The notes under the pieces were generated by a model. The model was not told the origin of the DNA. It saw only the letters and a program-made list of their open reading frames with translations, and ran no database searches. A program made the translations under genes and the position numbers. A DNA stretch of 64,000 nt from Capra hircus (Eukaryota > Chordata > Mammalia > Artiodactyla > Bovidae): NCBI RefSeq assembly GCF_001704415.2, contig NC_030820.1:43134036-43198035 (forward strand), in the 5' to 3' direction. Of this stretch, positions 56,256 to 64,000 are shown piece by piece (position 1 is the stretch's first letter; every line of letters begins with the position of its first letter).

Positions 56256-58269
56256 GTTTGGAGTTGAGGTTCTTGCAGATCTCCTGCGGGTCCCCCTGGG
56301 TTCACAGCAGCTATGGGGCTGTGACCTCATGGGGTTGTCCCAGGGCTGCAGTGCTCAGTGCATGGTGTTCACGGGTCTCTCCAGGGAGGACCTCCGAGCC
56401 CCTGTCCCCGCTCCTCGTCTGGGGCCCTCCCAGGGACTCAGTCCTGATCCCTTCTCTTCCCTTCCCACCCAGCTCCGTGTGGACAGTTCTTTACAGCCTT
56501 GGTGTGGACAAGGCTTCCTGCTAGTGTCGTGTGTTTTCAGGAGATGGGACCCTGATGTGCTTCTGGGGGAGCTGAGCTCAGCGTCCTCTTGCCCATCTGG
56601 AGCTCCTCCCAGGACAGTGTGTGACACTCACTGTTCACTAAGTGTGGCTCCTGTGACTGTTCAGGAAGAGTTGGTGCCGACTTATTTTCTTCCTTTCCTG
56701 GACCATGGTTTCCTTTTTCTTTTTTTCTTTCTTTCTCCCCCTTCTTTTCTTTCTGTCATGTGTGTGTGTGTGTGCGTTCCTGTGTATGTGTGTGTGTGTA
56801 TGTATTCCTGGGTGTGTATGCATTCATTGGGTACTTGAAACAACAGGCAACTACTCACTCTTGGTTGATTTCCTCCACCTCATGACTGGCCTTCACTAGT
56901 TAACTTGGCATGCTCCTTGTCCTGGGATCAGTCCAAAAGAAAGCTAAGGGCTGCTCAGTTTATTTCTGCATCAACATCTTGCCTGGTACATGGGTGACTG
57001 TTTTATTCCCATGAATATATGGCTGTTTTTGATTGCCCTATGTCCCCCAAATCCACATGCCAGTTCTACTCAGGGTTTTACATAGTCTAGTCTAGGTCTC
57101 CACCCTTAATCCTTTGTCCCTGGTCCCACATATGTATAGTCCCCCTGCAGCTATAATGAGACACTCCAGCTGCTCTTCAGTTTAAGTTTGTTTAGGAAAA
57201 GCAGACATTCATCTTCAGGCTGTCCCCAAGTAGGTTGGAACATTGCATTAAGGTTTTCTGTGATCACTCTGGCTTGAGGGAGCTGAGCCACCGCTCTTTG
57301 CAGATCAAGACTGCACTGCCCCAGGCAGGAGAAGGGTAAGGAGAGTAAAAACACCACAAAATGTCCTTGCATCCTGTTCTGGATTTTTCATGATTGTGTG
57401 TTCACTTTGTTGCCATAGATTTTGTTTGACTGTTTTCTAGAGCTCATATGACATTTTTCATCTGGGTTCTGATTGTTCTCTCATGTTTCTAAGGGAGAAT
57501 TCAATACATCCTAGCCCACCATTTTGCTCACGTAACTCTGTTAAATTTTATTTGGTTTCACAACATTTCACTATATCAGTGCCTCACAATTTCCCTTACT
57601 TATCCCAAAGTTGTTACAATTTAACTTGCTTACAAGTTTTTCTTTCACCGATAAGGCTGAGCAAAATAGCAAAGTATGTAATATATGTATAATTTACATT
57701 ATGATAGCTTTCTAAAAGTTATATAACTAAGTTCAAGGTATAAACCCTCTAAGAGTCAGTTTTCACACTGCATATGGTAACCAAAAACCAGCCAGAATGT
57801 GTGGCTTTGCTGTCCTTTTCAGGATTTCACCACCATCAGGTCTGTAAAGCAAAATAATTTTGCTGGTGGTAAAAATTAAAGGCAAATTTATTTTCATTTG
57901 AAGTTTTCATTCTTTATGAAGGGGTATGAGTCTGAGTGAACTCCGGGAGTTAGTGATGGACAGGGAGGCCTGGCGTGCTGCGATTCATGGGGTTGCAAAG
58001 AGCTGGACACGACTGAGCAACTGAACTGAAGATTATTTTAAAATGCTTATTAGTCACTCCTTTAAACTGTGTGATTCTCTGTATGAATGTATTTGTACTG
58101 TAAGATTCAGCTTCATAATTAGAAAAATGAAAAAAGATAACTATGTGGAAGTTTCTAGTCTAACATACAGTTAATACTTGTTCAGCCAACCTCATCAAAA
58201 TGTATCTTAAGATGATACTGATTAAAAAAACCAAGCAAGTTAACTGGCTTTAATTTTCTCTGACTCCAT
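56256..58269 (+). repeat. Right arm of the AKR1C 5'-flank inverted duplication
   Basis: Homologous to the minus strand of 42.8-44.2 kb and, from about 56,800, in direct orientation to 1-1919. Contains about 150 bp (roughly 56,410-56,565) without counterpart in the left arm, a TG microsatellite (56,755-56,815) and a plus-strand BovB tail (57,925-58,030). The 210-codon frame at 56,206-56,838 crosses arm sequence and the microsatellite; its counterpart in the other arm is not conserved, so I do not call it a gene. Confidence 0.75.
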
Positions 58270-58411
58270 GGGAAATAATTTAATCAGGCTCCTCCTACAA
58301 TGCATCTGCTGACATTGGACAGTGCAGCTGGGGCGTTACCTTCCTATTATATATAACCTGTGAAGGCAGAAGAAAAAAAGTCAGTCTGCTTACTCAGAGG
58401 AGCAACAGGCA
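58270..58411 (+). promoter_or_regulatory. Core promoter and 5'UTR of the plus-strand AKR1C gene
   Basis: TATA-like TATTATATATAA at about 58,345-58,356, some 56-67 bases before the start codon, preceded by the family-conserved 'cctcctacaatg' and 'ggacagtgcagctggg' blocks and followed by a purine-rich leader. A start of transcription near 58,380 would fit. This is the strongest TATA of the three copies. Confidence 0.65.
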
Positions 58412-58495
58412 ATGGAAACCCAATGCCAGAGGGTGAAGCTTAATGATGGCCACTTCATCCCTATCCTGGGATTTGGAACCTATGCACCTGAGGAG
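58412..58495 (+). CDS. AKR1C: AKR1C plus-strand gene, exon 1 coding part (residues 1-28)
   Basis: METQCQRVKLNDGHF followed by IPILGFGTYAPEE; gtaaga donor. Five of 28 residues differ from the minus-strand gene. Confidence 0.93.
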
Positions 58496-61400
58496 GTAAG
58501 AGTAGTAGTTTGGGGTTGAGATATAAATAGTAGTGGATATAATATGAGAGGAAGGGGACTTAGGTTGTCAAGCACTGAGTTCCTGTGTGACTCTGGGAGG
58601 ATCACATGGTTCCACTAACCAGGCTAGAACTGTGCCCTGTAAAAGGGGAGAGAGCATCCAGTCTCCACTCTGCATCAGGGTCTGAGGCTGTGCTTACCTG
58701 CAGATTACTCTGGGTTCCTCTGCAATTTCCGTCTATTTCCCAGCTTGGCAGAAGAGGTGAGACTCAGCTGTCAAGAACGTTGACTGTCAGCTGCTTTGCT
58801 TTGAGGGACATTGTAATGGAGGGGTTTCGCGGTATGTTTCATTAATTCCAGAACCCTTTCCTTCTTCCAAAAACACATGACCCAGAGAAGTATTTGAGGT
58901 AGAGACCAAGGATCTACCTCCCTGAAAAAGGGAAGATTCTAAATCACATTAAAACAAATGGAATATTGTTAAGTAATTAGCCTCCAATTAAAATAAGTAA
59001 ATTTAAATTAAAAAAAACAAATGGAATATTATTCAGCCTTTATTAAAGAAGTTATCCTTTTGCCATTTGCAACAACAGGGAGGAACCTGGAGAATATTAA
59101 ACTAAGTGAAATAAGCCAGAAGTAGGAAGACAAATACTGCCTGATCTCTTTGTTGGTGGAATCTAAAACAGTGAAACTCAGAAGCAGAGTGTAGAGGAAT
59201 GGTGACCAGAAACTGAGTACATGCTGGGGAAAATGGCCAGATAATGGTCAAGGATACAGACTTTCAGTTATAAGATAAGCTGTGAGATGTAATGTAGAGC
59301 ATGGTAACTATAGTTTAAAAAATGGACTGTATTCATGAGATTTGCTGCTACTACTACTACTAAGTTGCTTCAGTCGTGTCCGACTCTGTGCGACCCCATA
59401 GAGGGCAGCCCACCAGGCTCCCCCGTTCCTGGGATTCTCCAGGCAAGAACACTGGAGTGGGTTGCCATTTCCTTCTCCAATGCATGAAAGTGAAAAGTGA
59501 AAGGGAAGTCGTTTTGCTAAGAGACTGGATATTAAGGATTCTCCCCACAGCCAAAAGTTATCCACGTGAGGCGACAGATCTGTTATCAGCTTGATTGTGT
59601 CAATCATTAACAATGGATGCTTATATGAAAACATCAGTTTGTACAACTTGAATAGATGCAGATTTTATTTGATGTATTCTATGTGGCTTCACTGGTAGAC
59701 AGAGGTCCCAGAAGCTTTCACCTGGTTTCTTGATGCTTTTCAGCTCAGTTCAGTTGCTCAGTCATGTCCAACTCTTTGTGAACCCATGGACTGCAGCACA
59801 CCTGGCTTCCCTGTCCAACACCAACTCCTGGAGCTTACTCAAACTCATGTCCATCAAGCCAGTGATCCCATCCAACTTTCTTATCCCCTGTTGTCCCCTT
59901 CTCCTACCTTCAATCTTTCCCACCATCAGGGTCTTTTCCAATGAGTCTATTCTTCACATCAGATGGCCAAAGTATTGGAATTTGAGCTTCAACATCAGTC
60001 TTTCCAATGAATATTCAGGACTGATTTTCTTTAGGATGGGCTGGTTTGATCTCCTTGCTGTCTGAGAGACTCAGGAGTCTTCTCCAACATCACAGTTCAA
60101 AAGCATCAATTCGTCTGCACTCAGCTTTCTTTATAGTCCAACTCTCACATTCATACATGACTACTGGAAAAACCAGGGCTTTGATTAGACAGACCTTTGC
60201 TGGCAAAGTAATGTCTCTGCTTTTTAATATGCTATGTACATTGGTCATAGCTTTTCTTCCAAGAAGAAGCTTTTTTTTTTTTTAAATTTCATGGCTGCAG
60301 TCACCATCTGTAGTGATTTTGGAGCCCAAGAAAATAAAATCTCTGACTGTTTCCATTGTTTCTCCATCTATTTGCCATGCAGTGATGGGATCGGATGCCA
60401 TGATCTTAACTTTTTGAATGTTGAGTTTTAAGCCAGGTTTTTCACTCTTCTCTTTCACTTTCATCAAGAGGTTCTTTAGTTCCTCTTCATTTTCTGCCCT
60501 AAGGGTGGTGTCATCCGCATATCTGAGGTTATTGATATTTCTCCCCGGCAATCTTGATTCCACCTTGTGCTTCATGCGGGCCAGCATTTTGTATGATATA
60601 CTTTGCATATGTTACATAAGCAGGGTGACAACATACAGCCTTAACATACTCCTTTCTTGATGCTTTTACCAGCTACTTTATACCTTTGTGGATTTTGCTT
60701 CAAGCATCTCACAGTATAAATTGATCCATGACTATAACTTTATGCTAAGTCTTACAATTTTTTCCAGAAAATCACTGAATCTGGAATTTTTCTCGGGGTC
60801 ATCTGATACCTGTGATCAACCACTGATTGCCTGGGATTGAAGGGTTCCTGGTCATCCATTTAATCACTGACCAGGAAAGTTCAGGAAAACTGTCATGGGT
60901 TCATCACCACACATGCTGAATGAACCAAAAGCACAAAGAAAAGTTGATTATTGGAAAGATCAAACTTGTGGCTCAGCAACTTGTTAATCATGGGGATGTT
61001 CAATTCCTACCTTTGTTGCCTATGTAGGTTCCTAAGAGTGAAGCTCTGGAGGTCACCAAATTTGCTATAGAGGTTGGGTTCCGCCACATTGACTGTGCTC
61101 ATGCATACAGAAATGAAGAGCAGGTTGGCCAGGCCATTCGAAGCAAGATTGCTGATGGCACTGTGAAGAGAGAAGACATATTCTACACTTCAAAGGTGAT
61201 TTGTGTGTTGTGTGTGTGCGCATGTGCACAACTAGTTGTATGCAGGTGACAATTATGTAATAGGATCAGTAATTAGGTGAATGTTGTTTACTGATACAGC
61301 TTTATTTCCACACATATTTATATGTTAAATGTAGTTTCCTCCTCCCCTGCCCCAAAATAGAAAGTGATACCAACTTTTTCTTCACTGCTCTGTTCAAATT

Positions 61401-63585
61401 TTAAAGTCACTTTCCTTCTCTGAGCCTAGACCAGAGGAGTGCGGATTTAGTATGGTCTAAGGATTCATACAGAAGTGTGAATAGATTATAGGTTTCCTTA
61501 TCATCTGGGTGGGTTTCTCAAATTTCTTCACATTCTGAATTTCAGTTCTCAACTCTAAGAGTAAGAGAGAACATTAGGAGAGGCATTTTGTATATTCCAC
61601 AAGATCTAGCCAAAGTGCCTTGAATTATGTTCTGCTCATGTTAATATGTTCAAAATACTTTTTCTTCTACAGTTATGTAAACAAAATGCTAATTAATTCT
61701 GAGAGGACTGATTGATTGAATTAGACTAAGTTTGTGCTTTTACGCTCTATTAAACACGATTCAGATGATAGGCACGGTAATTATTTTATAATGTCATTTA
61801 TCTTGATTAATTTTATTCTATTATGAATGATGTACTGATAATAAATTCAGTCAAATAATAAAGTTTGCATGGGTGGGTTAGATAAAAAAATGGAACTCAA
61901 GAAAAAAAGGAGCATTTTTCCCAGTGGTCATCCATTTCTAAGCAATAAAAATGTTTTATCATTAAATGAAACAAGACAAACAAAATGACCTACTGCCTTC
62001 ATTTAACATAACTTCTATTATTTAACCTCTGCAGCTTTGGTCCACATGCCTTCAACCAGAGTTGGTCCAATCAGCCTTGGAAAAGTCACTGAAAAACCTT
62101 CAACTGGACTATGTTGATCTCTATCTTATTCATACTCCAGTGCCTCTGAAGGTTGGCAATTTGTGTTATCATCTCTATCTTATTTCATATGTCACAATGT
62201 CTATCAGCTTCCATGGATGGTTGGTTTAAGATTTTTCATAGTACTTTTTTTCATAACACTTAAGATTTTTCATAGTACTTAAGTATTTTTCGTAGTACAG
62301 TGTAGGACGTACTCTACACTGAGGAAAGTTGAGTTGCAGTATTCTTAGAAATGGGTCCATTTTTCTATCTCTTATCATGGCATTACACTTGGTTTGCTTT
62401 ATTTTCACTGAATATTTTCGATCAGTGGCAAATATGGCCTTGGGGGCCTCAAGGCTCATTGTCATGAACAATTGAGAGCATGCCTAGATCTTCCACATTC
62501 CATATCAACCTAAGGAGAACGTTGCTGGTTCATATGCCTGCCCTAAGGCACCTGATGCTCAAAGGGAAAAGGAAGTCTGATATTTAGCCCAGGTCAAGTT
62601 TGTGATTTTAATGCCAGAAATAAGGCATAACTTACAGTCACTCCCAGCGCAATGGAGATATTTTGCAAGAGGAAAGTAAAAGAGGCAGAAAAAAATTCAA
62701 ATAAGTCATTGACAGTCCCCATTAGAATGTAGGAAAATTGTATTTATCAGAACGTTAAGTGTAAGAGACTAGTGGAAAATTGCCTTCTAAACACATTGCT
62801 CAAAACTCCAAATGTAAAACACTTTGAAAATATTAGTATCTAGAATGTTGTAAACCTACCTCATAGAGGTTCGATGCCCTGGTCCTAGATGTGCCTGGCT
62901 GTTTGGCTAACTGTGGGGAAATTGTTTTGTAACATCTCTAAAATGACTGCTTCTATTCCAGCCAGGGGAGGAAATTTTGCCAACAGATGAAGATGGAAAA
63001 CTTATACTTGACTCAGTGGATCTCCATCACACATGGGAAGTAAGTCCAGGGAAGAGAGAACCAGAGGAGGAATCAGGAGATAGGGAACCTCCTGCATTTC
63101 TTCCGCCTGTGAGAATGGACTGTGGACCATCAGACTCAGCAGTTCATGAATCTAAGGGCTGAGATGCTGGGGTTGTAGAGAGGAAACTTTTGCTGAAATG
63201 TTCACAGAGAAGAACAGTGGAGAAGAATTTGGGATGGTAACATAGGCATCTATATTTTTCCATGTATTATGTATTCTCCAGGGTTTTTCTAACTGTAATT
63301 CTTCCTGTGTCTTTTCCACTTCTTCCACTTTTTTCTTCCTTATAATCAACGCTAATTTTTGACAAGAGACACTTTTAACATATTTTTTTTTCAGCCATTA
63401 ATCTTGTTTTATTGTCCATTCCAAGTGACGGTTCATTACTGTTCACCACCCTTCCCTCCCAGGCCCTGGAGAAGTGTAAGGATGCAGGGCTGACCAAGTC
63501 CATCGGGGTGTCCAATTTCAACCACAAGCAGCTGGAGAGGATTCTGAACAAGCCAGGGCTCAAGTACAAGCCTGTCTGCAACCAG
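58412..63585 (+). CDS. AKR1C: AKR1C-family aldo-keto reductase, exons 1-5 (truncated by the window)
   Basis: Second apparently intact AKR1C gene. Exons 58412-58495, 61028-61195, 62035-62151, 62962-63039 and 63463-63585 join in frame through GT-AG introns of 2532, 839, 810 and 423 bp, encoding residues 1-190. Exons 6-9 should lie past 64,000. Starts METQCQRVKLNDGHF; the usual MDP is MET, but the frame and position match. Catalytic D50, Y55, K84 and H117 and cofactor residues S166, N167 and Q190 are present. Pocket changes versus the minus-strand gene: A54 for L54, T118 for S118, and a strongly altered loop A. Function cannot be assigned beyond NADP(H)-dependent carbonyl/hydroxysteroid reduction. 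Intron 1 holds L1, Bov-A and BovB insertions. Confidence 0.93.
58496..61027 (+). other. Intron 1 of the plus-strand AKR1C gene
   Basis: Repeats: an L1 3' tail (58,945-59,012) next to old L1 3'UTR text (59,013-59,330), an antisense Bov-A fragment (59,345-59,510) and BovB (59,741-60,652). 60,668-61,027 aligns with intron 1 of the minus-strand gene. Confidence 0.8.
59741..60652 (-). mobile_element. BovB LINE with perfect 15-bp target-site duplication
   Basis: Antisense BovB 3' part (RT C-terminal region; RYADDTT on the minus strand near 60,520) flanked by tttcttgatgctttt at 59,726-59,740 and 60,653-60,667. The T run at 60,271-60,283 replaces some element sequence. The same site in the other AKR1C gene carries a SINE. 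Confidence 0.92.
61028..61195 (+). CDS. AKR1C: AKR1C plus-strand gene, exon 2 (residues 29-84)
   Basis: VPKSEALEVTKFAIEVGF then RHIDCAHAYRNEEQ: D50, Y55 and terminal K84 kept. Residue 54 is Ala, where human AKR1C1 and AKR1C2 have Leu and Val. Confidence 0.95.
61196..62034 (+). other. Intron 2 of the plus-strand AKR1C gene (839 bp)
   Basis: Free of recognisable young retroelements; it represents the unexpanded state of the 9.5-kb intron 2 of the other gene. Matches include 61,490-61,660 with inverted 32,420-32,590. A GT-rich run follows the donor (61,203-61,225). Confidence 0.8.
62035..62151 (+). CDS. AKR1C: AKR1C plus-strand gene, exon 3 (residues 85-123)
   Basis: LWSTCLQPELVQSALEKS then DYVDLYLIHTPVPLK; H117 present. 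Eight of 39 residues differ from the minus-strand gene. Confidence 0.95.
62962..63039 (+). CDS. AKR1C: AKR1C plus-strand gene, exon 4 (residues 124-149)
   Basis: PGEEILPTDEDGKLILDS then VDLHHTWE. Loop A is more acidic than in the minus-strand copy (PGNRFVPKDESG). Confidence 0.95.
63463..63585 (+). CDS. AKR1C: AKR1C plus-strand gene, exon 5 (residues 150-190)
   Basis: Protein-identical over 41 residues to exon 5 of the minus-strand gene; the four nucleotide differences are all synonymous. Contains SIGVSNFNHKQ and ends at Q190. Confidence 0.95.
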
Positions 63586-64000
63586 GTGAGCAGCCTTGAC
63601 TCCTCTCCCTCCTGCTCTTCAGAACCTCCTTCTTGCCCTGGAGCCAGACGTCTGTCTGGCCTTCCCTCCTGTTCATCTGACCTTTGTGGACAGAGGATTC
63701 TAGAGGGCAGAGCCTCTGTCTGGACAGTGTGAATAGAAGCCATAACAGTATCTCTGACTGATAAAGTCTGGGTGGAAAAAGCAGGGAGGGCTTCCTGCTA
63801 AATTGTGGGTAGGAGCTGAGGGAAGTGAAAGGGGGTTAGACTCAACACCAAGAACTTAGAGGAAGAGGTTTTCCCCTGAGCTTAAAGCATGACCAGAAAC
63901 CAGATGTCAAAATGTCTGAGGGAACTATGTACATTAAGGAAACATGGAACAGGAAGTAAACAAAGAGAAAAATCAGCTGAGAAGGGTGTTAAGAGTTTGT
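63586..64000 (+). other. Start of intron 5 of the plus-strand AKR1C gene
   Basis: Aligns with the start of intron 5 of the minus-strand gene (inverted 27,850-28,113) and, from about 63,830, with relic sequence at 3440-3650. The window ends inside this intron. Confidence 0.8.

Noticed and set aside
56206..56838. 210-codon plus-strand frame upstream of the plus-strand AKR1C gene
   Set aside because: It lies in the duplicated 5' flank and runs into a TG microsatellite; the frame is not kept in the paralogous left arm and shows no domain.
42657..58411. Bidirectional promoter between the divergent AKR1C genes
   Set aside because: The two start codons are about 15.8 kb apart and each has its own complete promoter block, with retroelements between.

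Overview
The window is ruminant (pecoran) nuclear DNA, most likely from the aldo-keto reductase 1C (AKR1C) gene cluster of a bovid such as cattle, sheep or goat. The call rests on dense ruminant-only repeats (BovB/RTE LINEs, Bov-A2 and Bov-tA SINEs, a ruminant L1 subfamily, a CHR-type SINE) and on split mammalian genes with GT-AG introns. I found no prokaryotic, CRISPR, phage or plasmid features. The long open frames (for example 303 and 248 codons at 35.4-37.1 kb) are retrotransposon reverse transcriptase, not host genes.

Three AKR1C copies can be read. (1) A complete nine-exon gene lies on the minus strand (start codon 42656, stop 17705). Its exons of 84, 168, 117, 78, 123, 110, 166, 83 and 43 bp splice in frame to 323 residues, the canonical family length. 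It keeps the catalytic tetrad D50/Y55/K84/H117 and the NADP(H)-binding residues S166, N167, Q190, Y216, K270, S271, R276, E279 and N280. (2) A second gene on the plus strand starts at 58412. Exons 1-5 (190 residues) are intact, and exons 6-9 lie beyond the right edge. (3) A plus-strand relic at about 2.07-6.85 kb keeps only exon 1 (start codon lost) and exon 6 (both splice sites lost), joined by scraps of introns 1, 3 and 5. No shared promoter is implied for the divergent pair, because their start codons are 15.8 kb apart.

Layout: 1-6.9 kb relic and its 5' flank; 7-17 kb repeats, with two copies of an LTR-like element and a non-repeat-looking spacer block at 12.1-12.9 kb; 17.5-42.8 kb the minus-strand gene, whose intron 2 is swollen to 9.5 kb by nested BovB and L1; 42.7-44.2 kb its 5' flank; 44.2-56.2 kb retroelement-rich DNA between the two intact promoters; 56.25-58.4 kb the inverted-homologous 5' flank of the plus-strand gene; 58.4-64 kb that gene.

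The family reduces ketosteroids, prostaglandins and other carbonyls with NADPH in the cytosol. I assign no individual enzyme name. The minus-strand product resembles what I remember of bovine dihydrodiol dehydrogenase 3/liver-type prostaglandin F synthase, but I could not check this. I see no new biological system. The points most worth following up are an apparent same-site insertion of two different retroelements in the paralogous introns 1, the contrast between exon 4 (rapidly changing) and exon 5 (protein-identical), the large inverted duplication, and a 1.6-kb BovB hairpin in intron 2.
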